64,000 bases of DNA from Gracilimonas sp964505215 (GTDB lineage: Bacteria; Bacteroidota; Rhodothermia; Balneolales; Balneolaceae): the NCBI GenBank assembly GCA_964505215.1, contig CAZDGU010000002.1:1-64000 (forward strand). The letters run 5' to 3'. The notes below the pieces were generated by a model. It searched no databases, had not been told where the DNA came from, and worked only from the letters and a program-made list of their open reading frames with translations. How positions within the stretch are numbered: position 1 is the first letter of the stretch; each line of letters starts with the position of its first letter. The position numbers and the translations under genes were made by a program. Below are positions 33,809-42,776 of this stretch, piece after piece.

Positions 33809-34243
33809 CTATTTATTAAATGAAGGTTGCGAAAGCAGTTGCTTGCGCATCTGTTGTAACAGTTGAACCACATCGCGCCGGGCGGCATCAAACGTCAGGT
33901 TTGCATTTTTTGCTATCAGCACATAATGAAGCCCAATTTCTGATATGCCGGGCATTTCTGTAATAATATGTTGATTAAGCCGGTAAGCCTCTCGCAATAA
34001 TCGCTTTGCGCGGATGCGCTGCACAGCATTACCCATTTTTTTGGGAGCAATAAAGCCAACGAGGACACGCCTGTCAGCTTCAGAGTATGCGGCATAACGC
34101 AAATGTACTTCCTTGGCTTTAAGAAGAAAGGAACTTAAAAACAGCTCCTCAAAATTTCGCTTACCACTTAATATATGAGATTTAGAAAGCGTAAAATTCT
34201 GCTTAGGAGAGTCCGTAAGCTTATTTAGCTCCTCTTCTCTCAT
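33809..34243 (-). CDS. rnpA: Ribonuclease P protein component
   Basis: RnpA is the protein subunit of RNase P, which matures tRNA 5' ends. The 144-residue protein has the early motif LSGKRNFEELF, the central strand VLVGFIAPKKMG and the RNR-type helix AVQRIRAKRLLREAYR, all diagnostic. The ATG at 34243 lies 23 bases inside the end of rpmH. The first 22 residues are longer than usual, so translation may begin further down, though no other ATG is nearby. Overlap with rpmH implies co-translation. Confidence 0.93.
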   Translation of the reverse strand: MREEELNKLTDSPKQNFTLSKSHILSGKRNFEELFLSSFLLKAKEVHLRYAAYSEADRRVLVGFIAPKKMGNAVQRIRAKRLLREAYRLNQHIITEMPGISEIGLHYVLIAKNANLTFDAARRDVVQLLQQMRKQLLSQPSFNK

Positions 34244-34379
34244 CGCTTACAGTAAGCTTATGACGGCCTTTCTTGCGACGACTGTTTAGTATCTTTCGTC
34301 CATTTTTGGTGGACATGCGTTCGCGGAATCCGTGTTTATTCTTTCGCTTTGTGTTACTGGGTTGGTACGTACGTTTCAT
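34221..34379 (-). CDS. rpmH: 50S ribosomal protein L34
   Basis: A 52-residue highly basic protein reading MKRTYQPSNTKRKNKHGFRE at the start, then RMSTKNGRKILNSRRKKGRH and a short KLTVSDERRGAK tail. That is the complete L34 sequence pattern. It opens the rpmH-rnpA-yidC operon, the classical order in bacteria. It was missed by simple length filters because it is short. Confidence 0.97.
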   Translation of the reverse strand: MKRTYQPSNTKRKNKHGFRERMSTKNGRKILNSRRKKGRHKLTVSDERRGAK

Positions 34380-34592
34380 GAATTGGGATATTTAACGTTC
34401 AATTTCTTATCCGAAAAAGGCTTTAAATATAAGGAGAATCTCTACAAAAACAGAACTATTATTTATACTAAAAAGCAGTTACACACTAACATGGCTGATT
34501 TCAGAATCTAAACACTTTTTACAATGCGTTTGCATAGTTTGCAATCTCCCTGTAAGTGATTAAATTCATTAAAATAACAACACCATTATATT

Positions 34593-35381
34593 ATGGATTT
34601 TTCTTTTGCGAAAAAATTTCTGCTTACTTTTACTTTTCTTTATTTGAGTTTTTCCGGCGTAGCTAAATCTCAAAGCAGCACGCATAAAGACTCGTTACTA
34701 ACCGCAGCTTCTCAACTTTTTGATGAAGCCAAAGAGCAACAAGCGCTCCAAATATTTTTAAAAGTATTGGAATTAGAGGAGGATAACTTTCAGTCGCTCT
34801 GGCACAGCAGCTTTTTATACGCACGCATCGGCTTTCGGTTAGACGATGAGCAAGCCAAGAAAAAACATTATCAACAAGCTTTGCATTATGCGGAAAAAGC
34901 CATTGCTGCACAGCCGGAAAACGGATATGCTCACTTTGTAATGGCCGTCGCAAATGGTCGGCTTTCAGACTTAGCCAGACCAACCAGACGCATTAAAAAA
35001 TCTCATTTGGTTAAAGAACACGCCGAACTGGCTGTTTCTAAAATTCCCGATTATGGCCCGGCCTGGCACATGCTTGGACTCTGGCACAGTAAAATTGCCA
35101 ATGTCGGTTCAGCTAAAAAACTTGCAGCAGGCCTGTTTTCAAAAGGAGTGCCTAAAGGCGCTTCTAACGAGAAGGCTGTAGAATATATCACCAAAGCTAT
35201 TTCCATCAACCCTGAGCACACGCTTCGTTATAAACTGGATTTAGCTAAGCATTACAAGCGGGCAAATCAACCCAAAAAAGCTATTCAAGTACTACATGAA
35301 GTGCTCGATCTGCCGGCTCAAAACCCTATTGATGAGTGGGAACAAAACGAAGCAGAAACCCTATTGAAAAACTTACATTAA
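34593..35381 (+). CDS. Exported TPR protein
   Basis: A 262-residue protein with a signal peptide (FLLTFTFLYLSFSGVAKSQ) and helical repeats of TPR type, including QALQIFLKVLELEEDNFQSL, HYAEKAIAAQPENGYAHFVM, PDYGPAWHMLGLWHSKIAN and KAVEYITKAISINPEHTLR. The arrangement resembles RMDN-like TPR proteins (a family named for eukaryotic regulators of microtubule dynamics) that have secreted bacterial relatives. Its role here is unknown. It is divergent from rpmH, with 213 bases between. Confidence 0.75.
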   Translation: MDFSFAKKFLLTFTFLYLSFSGVAKSQSSTHKDSLLTAASQLFDEAKEQQALQIFLKVLELEEDNFQSLWHSSFLYARIGFRLDDEQAKKKHYQQALHYAEKAIAAQPENGYAHFVMAVANGRLSDLARPTRRIKKSHLVKEHAELAVSKIPDYGPAWHMLGLWHSKIANVGSAKKLAAGLFSKGVPKGASNEKAVEYITKAISINPEHTLRYKLDLAKHYKRANQPKKAIQVLHEVLDLPAQNPIDEWEQNEAETLLKNLH

Positions 35382-35512
35382 ATAAGAACTTAACTATGCT
35401 TATTCAATTATGAGCCTTTCTTAATTAGTAGAGTTGGGAAACAATTAATTATCTTTATCCATTCTGAAACAGGTGTTTTAGAAGAATTTATGTGCATCAA
35501 ATCTATAGTAAT

Positions 35513-38486
35513 ATGAAGAAATTTCTACTCACTACAACCTTTATCCTAATCACAATTGCTCCATTTGCAAAGGCCCAGATTAAAGTGAATGAAATTATGG
35601 CCTCTAACAGCTCTACCATCGCCGATGAGTATGGCGAGTTTGACGATTGGGTTGAAATTTACAATGCCTCTGAGATTTCCATTAATATTGGCGGGATGTA
35701 TGTAACGGATAATCCGTCTTCCTTAAAAAAAATGGCAAATTCCTGACAATCAAAGTTCAGAAACCACGCTGGCACCCGGAAGTTTTACGCTTTTATGGTT
35801 TGATAAAGATCCCGAGCAGGGCCCGTTGCATATAAACACGAAGCTAAGTTCCGGTGGAGAGTATGTTATTATTACAGCCAAAGACGGAGTTACCCAAATA
35901 GACTCCGTTTCGTTTGGTGCCCAAACAACAGATATAAGCTGGGGACGAGTAACGGATGGCACCGGAGAGTTTCAGTTCTTATCACCCACTCCGGGCGCTA
36001 CCAATGCGGGAAGCGAAGTGATGGAAACAGCTAAAGAGCCCACGTTTTCCTTAGCATCAGGTTATTATTCAGGCACTCAGGTTATTGGAATTTCCTCCAG
36101 TGCTTCCGGTGCTGAAATCCGCTATACAACCGGCGGAAGCGTACCCACAAGCTCCTCAACCCTATACACCGGCCCCATCTCCATTGATACTTCAACCGTA
36201 ATTCGAGCCATTGCAATTGAATCGGGGAAATCTCCCAGCAAGGTTGTTACTAACACCTATCTTTTTGCTGAACCGCACACCATTCCCACCGTTTCGTTTG
36301 TGATGGAGCCCGACAGCCTCTTTGATTATGACAAAGGCATGTATGTGTTAGGCGACCCCAGCGAAGCTGATGCTGAATACCCCTATCGCGGAGCAAACTT
36401 TTGGCAAGACTGGGAATATCCCGTTCATATAGAATACTTGTCCACTTCGGGAAACACAGAGTTTGAGTTTTCGGCCGGAGCAAGTATTGGCGGGAACTTC
36501 AGCCGTGGATTTGCTAAAAAATCTTTCATTATTAACAATAACTCCCGCTACGGAATAAAAGAGCTCAATTATAAATTATTCCCCGAAAATGACTACAAAA
36601 CGTATGACGGATTTGTACTGCGTGCCGGAGCAGAAGAGCGCTCCCGATTACTGAATGAGCTGATGTACACCGTAAATCAAGAGTGGAACCATCACACTGA
36701 TATGCAGGCTTACGAGCCGGTGGTGCTGTATATAAATGGCCAATACTGGGGCATTTATAATCTGCAAGAGCGTAAAAATGGTGATTTTGTGGAAGCTCGC
36801 TACGGTTATAAAGACATCGACATGATAAAAGATTACAGCGAGGTGAAAAAAGGCGATGACCTCGCGTACAGAGAGCTTTTAAGTCACTTTCGGGATGAAA
36901 GCTTAACCGGAGATGCCTTTTTTAATCTGGCTGATTCGCTTATAAACCTTGACAGTTTTACGGATCATTGGGTTTATCAGGTATATACTTCTCACGGCGA
37001 TCCTAATAATCTTCGGTATTGGAAAGCTCGCGAGCCGGGCACTAAATAGCATTTTATTTCGCATGATTTTGACTGGTGGGCAGATTTAGGCGAAAATCCG
37101 GCCAATTATAAAAATAAGTTCACTTATTTTTTAAGCAAAGAACCTGCCGGATTCTGGCTTTTGGGGCGCATGATGCAAAACCAAACCTACCAAAGCATAT
37201 TCCTAAACCGACTGGCTGACATGCTGAATACCGCTTTTGAGCCTAATTATTTATTAGCAGTTATAGACTCTATAGATACAGCCATCGACCCCGAAATGCC
37301 TCGTGATATTGCACGCTGGAGTGATGGCTGGGCAGATATTGGCGGTCCCACTAATTATGATATGGAATATATCCGCTCTATTACCGAAGATTATATTTTT
37401 GATTACCCCCAGCATTTATATGCCGAAATTAAAGACACCCTGCAAACGGACACCACCCGTGTGCAGCTGGCAAAAACCCAAAATGGGCGTATTCAGCTTA
37501 ACTCCATCACCCCAAACACTGAGCAGGCAAGCTGGTCGGGCGTGTATTTTAAAGAACACGCGGTAACCGTAACGGCACAACCAAGCCACGGCTATATGTT
37601 ATCCGGCTGGACGGTAAATGGCGAGCCGGCAGGCGATAATCCTACGCTTAGCGTTTCGCTGAAATCAGGCCCCGTTGTTGAAGCTTCTTTTGCGCCCGCA
37701 GCTGATAAAACCATCGTTATTAACGAGATTAATTATAATCCCAAAGATGATTTCGATGCCGGCGATTGGGTTGAACTTCATAACTATTCTACGCAGGATG
37801 TAAATGTGTCCGGTTGGGTATATAAAGATGATGACGATACTCATGTTTTCACGCTTCCCGAAGGAACGGTGATTCCGGGCTTGGGATATTTGGTAATGAC
37901 CAACAACTTATCGGCTTTCAAATCCCTTCACCCCGGAGTTTCGGTGGTTGACATTCAGGTTCCGTTTGGGTTGAGTGGCAAGTCGGATGATGTGCGCATT
38001 TTTAACAGTTCCGGCGTTTTAATTGATGCCGTTACCTATCACGATCGCGCTCCCTGGCCAACCGCAGCAGATGGCGAAGGCTGCACGCTGGAGCTCAGCA
38101 ATCCGGAGCTGGATAACAGTAAGCCGGAAAACTGGAATGCTTCGGCAGAAATTGGTGGAAGTCCGGGTGCTCAAAATGGCACGTATGTAACAGATGCAGA
38201 ATCTGAGGCTGAAAATCTTCCGCAGGAAATCAGTTTATCGCAAAACTACCCGAATCCATTTAATCCAACTACACAAATTGCTTTTTCTGTGAAGGAAGCT
38301 TCCTTTGTGAACCTAAGCATTCACAACATATTAGGGCAAGAAGTACAGCAGCTGGTTAGCGAAAGAATGGCAAGCGGAAATCATCAAATAACCTTTGATG
38401 CGCAAAACCTGCCAAGCGGCGTGTATATTTACAGACTGACCGTTGGGCAGCGCTCCATCACCAAAAAAATGATTTTACTGAAGTAA
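35513..38486 (+). pseudogene. CotH-kinase/lamin-tail surface protein, frameshifted and with a nonsense codon
   Basis: Read through its lesions this is one secreted protein of about 990 residues. Order: signal peptide (FLLTTTFILITIAPFAKAQ), lamin-tail domain, chitobiase-like domain (TYFLF-type segment with EIRYTTGGSVPTSS), CotH kinase-like region (YLSTSGNTEFEFS, INGQYWGIYNLQERKNGDFV), second lamin-tail domain (INEINYNPKDDFDAGDW), and a sorting domain (NYPNPFNPTTQIAF). A run of eight A at 35725-35732 shifts the frame (seven would restore it). TAG at 37047-37049 stands where tryptophan is expected before HFISHDFDWW. Two independent lesions suggest a pseudogene, unless both are sequencing errors. 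Confidence 0.85.
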
Positions 38487-38531
38487 TTAACATTACTGAC
38501 CGATTCATTTTTAGGAATGAACCGACCATAA

Positions 38532-38574
38532 AAAAAGCCTTATTCAACTAAACACATGTTGAATAAGGCTTTTT
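38532..38574. terminator. Bidirectional terminator between the CotH gene and glyQS
   Basis: AAAAAGCCTTATTCAAC (38532-38548) pairs perfectly with GTTGAATAAGGCTTTTT (38558-38574) over a nine-base loop. It serves both convergent genes. Confidence 0.93.
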
Positions 38575-38634
38575 GCTTTTTAAGTTTCTAAGACCACTTT
38601 CGCACGAACTGTAAAAGGTCTATTCACCGGGATT

Positions 38635-40098
38635 TTATTCCGGTTTCCAGCCCTTCACTCCGTCGCGGATTACATCTGCCAGTTTAGAAACGGGCACTCG
38701 CTCCTGGCTCATGTCATCGCGGTAGCGGATGGTTACCGTGTCTTCGCCTTCCGACTCCACGCCGTCAAAATCAACGGTTACGCAGAAGGGCGTTCCGGCT
38801 TCATCTTGTCGGCGATAGCGCTTACCGATGGAGCCTGATTCGTCATATAAAACAGAGAATTCTTCACGTAAATCATCTTCAACTTTACGGGCTAAATCCT
38901 GCAATTTATCTTTTTTGATGAGCGGGAAAATCCCTACTTGCGTAGGCGCCAGTCTCGGATTCATTTTCAGCACGGTCCGCGTATCGCCATCTACTTCTTC
39001 TTCGCGGTAGGCATCGCAGAGAATCATCAGTGCAAGGCGATCTAAGCCAACCGAAGTCTCAATTACATACGGGATGAAGCGCTCCTGACTTTTCTGGTCG
39101 AAGTACTCCATTTTTTTACCTGAAAACTCCTGATGCTGGGCTAAATCAAAATCCGTCCGGTTGTGCACGCCTTCCAGCTCCTGCCAGCCAATTGGATATT
39201 TGTATTCAATATCAGCTGCAGCGCGCGCATAATGCGCCAGCTTATCTTTTGGATGCGGATGCGTACGCAGATTTTCGGTGCGAATACCAAGGCTTTGGTA
39301 CCAGTTCAGTCGTTTTTCTAACCACTTCTCATATTCACCTTCATCGGTGCCGGGCTTCACAAAGTACTGCATTTCCATTTGCTCAAACTCACGCATGCGA
39401 AATACAAACTGACGGGCTACAACTTCGTTACGGAAAGCTTTACCGGTTTGGGCTATCCCAAATGGAATTTGAACCCGTGCTGTGTCCAGCACATTTTTGT
39501 AGTTCACAAAAATTCCCTGAGCCGTTTCGGGGCGTAAATACACGCCGTCTTCTTCGGTAGAAGTGGAGCCAAACTGAGTTTTAAACATCAGGTTAAACTG
39601 CCGAACTTCAGTCCAGTCAAAAGCGCCGGATTCGGGGGCGCGAATTTCATTTTCTATAATAATTTCGTGTAAATCTTCGGTCAGGCTTTTGCGTGAGCCG
39701 GAAGTATCCAGCAGTTCCTGCAGTTCATCTGCTTTTTCGTCTTTACCGTCTTTTCGCAGCTTATCAATGTGCTGCTCAATAATCATATCCGCGCGGTAGC
39801 GTTTTTTCGACTGCTTGTCATCAATCATCGGGTCGTTAAAACCGCCCACGTGCCCACTGGCTTCCCATACTTTGGGATGCATAAAAATAGCGGCATCAAT
39901 GCCTACAATATTATCGTGGCGGCGGGTCATTTCCTTCCACCATGCGTCTCTGATATTACGCTTCAGCTCAACCCCAAGCGGCCCATAATCGTACACGGCG
40001 CTAAGTCCGCCATAAATTTCTGAGGATTGAAAGATGAAACCGCGGGCTTTAGCCAGCGAAACAATTTTATCAAGGTTGTCCAAATTCGACATCGACAT
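38635..40098 (-). CDS. glyQS: Glycine--tRNA ligase, single-chain type
   Basis: Charges tRNA-Gly. The 487-residue protein is the homodimeric class II form (GRS1 type), not the bacterial alpha-beta form. It has the N-terminal ARGFIFQSSEIYGG motif, DAAIFMHPKVWEASGHVGGF, RPETAQGIFVNYKN (motif 2 region), FRNEVVARQFVFRMREFEQ and motif 3 IETSVGLDRLALMIL, with the anticodon-binding domain at the C-terminus. No glycine-sensing leader was seen upstream. The gene stands alone. Confidence 0.96.
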   Translation of the reverse strand: MSMSNLDNLDKIVSLAKARGFIFQSSEIYGGLSAVYDYGPLGVELKRNIRDAWWKEMTRRHDNIVGIDAAIFMHPKVWEASGHVGGFNDPMIDDKQSKKRYRADMIIEQHIDKLRKDGKDEKADELQELLDTSGSRKSLTEDLHEIIIENEIRAPESGAFDWTEVRQFNLMFKTQFGSTSTEEDGVYLRPETAQGIFVNYKNVLDTARVQIPFGIAQTGKAFRNEVVARQFVFRMREFEQMEMQYFVKPGTDEGEYEKWLEKRLNWYQSLGIRTENLRTHPHPKDKLAHYARAAADIEYKYPIGWQELEGVHNRTDFDLAQHQEFSGKKMEYFDQKSQERFIPYVIETSVGLDRLALMILCDAYREEEVDGDTRTVLKMNPRLAPTQVGIFPLIKKDKLQDLARKVEDDLREEFSVLYDESGSIGKRYRRQDEAGTPFCVTVDFDGVESEGEDTVTIRYRDDMSQERVPVSKLADVIRDGVKGWKPE

Positions 40099-40256
40099 GT
40101 GAGTATTTTACAATTCAATAAATTTTGTGAGCGCCAAAGATAAGGATATGCACATCGAATTGGGAATTTAGAACAAGAAACTTTAATCGGTTCCTTCTCT
40201 GGGAGGGATTATTTATGTTTGAGGCGAGATTTTAATCACCCAATTATGTTTTATTC

Positions 40257-40970
40257 ATGCCAAAAAAAGATCCTGCACTTCCTAAACTTCCCCGAAAAAC
40301 TAAAAAGCAGAAAGAGCGGGCTGCAGAAATTTTAAAGCAACTGTATCTGCATTATCCCAATGCACACTGCGAGCTGGATCATCGCAATCCCTTTGAGCTG
40401 CTAATTGCCACCATTTTGAGCGCGCAATGCACCGACGTACGCGTAAATAAAACCACGCCCGCTCTTTTTGAAACCTATCCCACGCCGGAGCTGATGAAAG
40501 ATGCTCCGCTCGAAGAACTGGAGCAGCTGGTAAAATCCACCGGCTTTTACCGAAATAAAGCTAAGGCGCTAAAAGAAACCTCGCGTATACTGTCGGAAGA
40601 ATTTGACGGTGAAATTCCCCAAAACATGAAAGACTTGCTAAAGCTGCGCGGCGTAGCTCGCAAAACAGCCAACGTGGTGCTGGGAAATGCCTTCAACATC
40701 AACGTTGGCGTAGTAGTTGACACGCACGTAAAACGCTTTGCCAATCGCTTTGGACTAACCAAAGAGAAAAATAATACCAACAAAATTGAGAAAGACTTAA
40801 TGGCTTTATTCCCCAGAGAAAGCTGGACGGATTTATCTCATTTAATTATTTTCCACGGGCGCGGTCCGTGTAAAGCACGGATTTCAGAAGCGCCGGATCA
40901 TCCATTGTGCGAAAATTATGGCATCAACTGTAAATGCCAGAAAATGAGAGCAGAAAACATTAGCAAGTAA
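40257..40970 (+). CDS. nth: Endonuclease III with unusual C-terminal cysteine spacing
   Basis: A base-excision-repair glycosylase/AP lyase for oxidised pyrimidines. The 237-residue protein has the helix-hairpin-helix LRGVARKTANVVLG with the catalytic lysine, and VVDTHVKRFANRFGL with the catalytic aspartate. The 4Fe-4S loop normally reads C-x6-C-x2-C-x5-C. Here four cysteines appear as C-x12-C-x6-C-x1-C (GPC, PLC, INC, KC). Whether they still bind a cluster is open. A lysine-rich N-terminus precedes the fold. Confidence 0.92.
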   Translation: MPKKDPALPKLPRKTKKQKERAAEILKQLYLHYPNAHCELDHRNPFELLIATILSAQCTDVRVNKTTPALFETYPTPELMKDAPLEELEQLVKSTGFYRNKAKALKETSRILSEEFDGEIPQNMKDLLKLRGVARKTANVVLGNAFNINVGVVVDTHVKRFANRFGLTKEKNNTNKIEKDLMALFPRESWTDLSHLIIFHGRGPCKARISEAPDHPLCENYGINCKCQKMRAENISK

Positions 40971-41005
40971 GAGCCCTCGCAAACAACCCTCACAAATTTA
41001 TTAAC

Positions 41006-42259
41006 GTGGCCAACACACCTGACTCTATTTTCAATTCCTTCTCAGAACCTATTCCTCCTCTTCGGTATGATGTCCAAATTATTCCGGTAAAGCAGAACAA
41101 TGAGACATTCTTGTATTTTCAAGACCAAATGGGATATGCCAAGGCCGATTTTGCCATTCCCTATTCCGCTCAATCCATGCTTTCTCTGTTTGACGGCACC
41201 CGCTCGATAGAAGATATTCTGAAGTTTGGGGATGATGAAATCACCAAAGAAAAAATACTTGAATACGTTCAGTTTTTGGATGAAAAAGCGCTGCTGCATT
41301 CACCTCACTTTAAAAAACTGGCTGAGCAAACAGAAGCAAAATACGAAGCCGCCGCCATTCACCCCTCTAACACAGCCGGCATTTCTTATCCGGATGATGA
41401 AGACGAGCTGACTCACTTTTTGAATGAAGCTTTTGAGAAACTTCCCTCCGAAAATCCTGTGGATTCAGCAAAAGCACTGTATGCGCCGCATATCGACTAT
41501 CGCGTGGGGTTGAACAGTTATGTGAAGGCCTTTTCGGCAATTAAAAACATCACCCCAAAGCGCGTGGTAATCCTGGCCACTTCGCATTATTCAGGATTAC
41601 ATCCGGATGTGTATGAGGAATATCCTTTCGTGATTTCAATCAAGGATTTTGAGCTGGTGAACGGAACGGTGAAAACGGATCAAAAAGCGATTTCCCGCAT
41701 TCAGGAAAAGGTGAGCGGACATGAAGTTGAATTCGGCGTTACGTTCCAAGACAGAGCGCACCGGATGGAGCACAGTATTGAGCTGCACGCGCTGCTGCTT
41801 AATCATCTTTGGAATCATTCCTTTGAAATAATCCCCATTTTGGTTGGCAGCCTGGACGAGCTATTCTACAAATCGGATGGATTTCAGGGACAGCAGGTTG
41901 AAAAGTTCTCTTCCCTTTTACACGAGCTTTTTGCGGATGAAGATACTTTTTTCTCCGTAAGCGGAGATCTCGCTCACGTGGGGAAAAAGTTTGGCGATAA
42001 CAAACCGGCCAAAGAGCTATTCGAAGAAGTGCGCACCTTTGACGAACGCTTTCTGGATGCAGGAGCGCACGGAAGTCCGGAAAAAATATTATCCATTATG
42101 AGCGAAAAATATGATCCCTTTCGCATTTGCGGATATCCGCCGCTGTATTCATTCCTAAAAGCTTTTCCAAACCTCAGCGGCAGCCTGCTAACCTACGATA
42201 TTTGGGATGAGGAAGAGCAGGATAGCGGCGTAAGTTTTGGAAGTATTTTATACGCCTAA
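41006..42259 (+). CDS. AmmeMemoRadiSam system protein B (Memo-like)
   Basis: A 417-residue protein whose C-terminal two thirds are a Memo domain. Putative metal ligands are in ALYAPHIDYRVGLNSY, LATSHYSGLHPDVY and RICGYPPLYSFL, with SGDLAHVGKKFGD also conserved. The N-terminal 120 residues form a separate domain (MLSLFDGTRSIEDILKFGDD) resembling the winged-helix module seen in bacterial relatives. Partner genes AmmA and the radical SAM protein are not adjacent. Biochemical function is unsettled; Memo proteins bind copper or iron. It starts at GTG. Confidence 0.88.
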   Translation: MANTPDSIFNSFSEPIPPLRYDVQIIPVKQNNETFLYFQDQMGYAKADFAIPYSAQSMLSLFDGTRSIEDILKFGDDEITKEKILEYVQFLDEKALLHSPHFKKLAEQTEAKYEAAAIHPSNTAGISYPDDEDELTHFLNEAFEKLPSENPVDSAKALYAPHIDYRVGLNSYVKAFSAIKNITPKRVVILATSHYSGLHPDVYEEYPFVISIKDFELVNGTVKTDQKAISRIQEKVSGHEVEFGVTFQDRAHRMEHSIELHALLLNHLWNHSFEIIPILVGSLDELFYKSDGFQGQQVEKFSSLLHELFADEDTFFSVSGDLAHVGKKFGDNKPAKELFEEVRTFDERFLDAGAHGSPEKILSIMSEKYDPFRICGYPPLYSFLKAFPNLSGSLLTYDIWDEEEQDSGVSFGSILYA

Positions 42260-42280
42260 AACCGCTTTGGGTCCCGGCCT

Positions 42281-42610
42281 CTATTCCTGAATTTTCATTT
42301 TATCCGCAAAATGCAGGCAATAATCGCGCAGATCTTCGGCCATATTTTCTTCGTTGGTAGATTGCTCAAACGTATTGGCCATGGTAAGCAGCGTTTGATG
42401 AAAAAATATTTTCATCTCGTCAATAGTCATTTCTTTAGTCCACAAATCCAGCTTAAGCGTGTCTTTTTGGTTTGAATCCCACAACGAAAGCAGCATAGCC
42501 CGGGTTTCTACCTCATCTACGCCCTGCAGGTCGTCTGCCTTCCACACAATGTTCGTTGGAATGTTGTCTTTGTCTAATTCTACGGTAATATTAATTTCTT
42601 TCTTTTGCAT
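42281..42610 (-). CDS. gldC: Gliding-motility-type protein GldC
   Basis: A 109-residue soluble protein with KEINITVELDKDNIPTNIVW and the SLWDSNQKDTLKLDLWTKEM core, ending in a helix rich in charged residues (EDLRDYCLHFADKMKIQE). It matches GldC, first found in Flavobacterium johnsoniae gliding mutants. Homologues occur in many non-gliding Bacteroidota relatives, so gliding should not be concluded. No other gld gene is near. Confidence 0.88.
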   Translation of the reverse strand: MQKKEINITVELDKDNIPTNIVWKADDLQGVDEVETRAMLLSLWDSNQKDTLKLDLWTKEMTIDEMKIFFHQTLLTMANTFEQSTNEENMAEDLRDYCLHFADKMKIQE

Positions 42611-42776
42611 ATCAGAAGGTTTTAAAATTCACCTAAAGCTAAGGGTTTATTTAATGAATTATGGCCGGTTTCTTTTTCAATCTTTCTCTCAGAAATCAGG
42701 AAAGGAATAAATTTACTCCCGTGCCAATTAATGCATATTTTTAGCCCTTCATTTTCATTCAGATATTCATCACACT

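Noticed and set aside
37047..37049. TAG in the CotH gene as a recoded amino acid
   Set aside because: The same gene also has a frameshift, and other genes in the window end in TAG normally. Nonsense decay or an error is simpler.
40099..40256. Glycine-responsive leader or T-box before glyQS
   Set aside because: No T-box sequence, stem array or terminator/antiterminator pair could be seen.
42281..42610. Evidence for gliding motility from GldC
   Set aside because: GldC homologues occur in non-gliding relatives, and no other gld or spr gene is present in the window.
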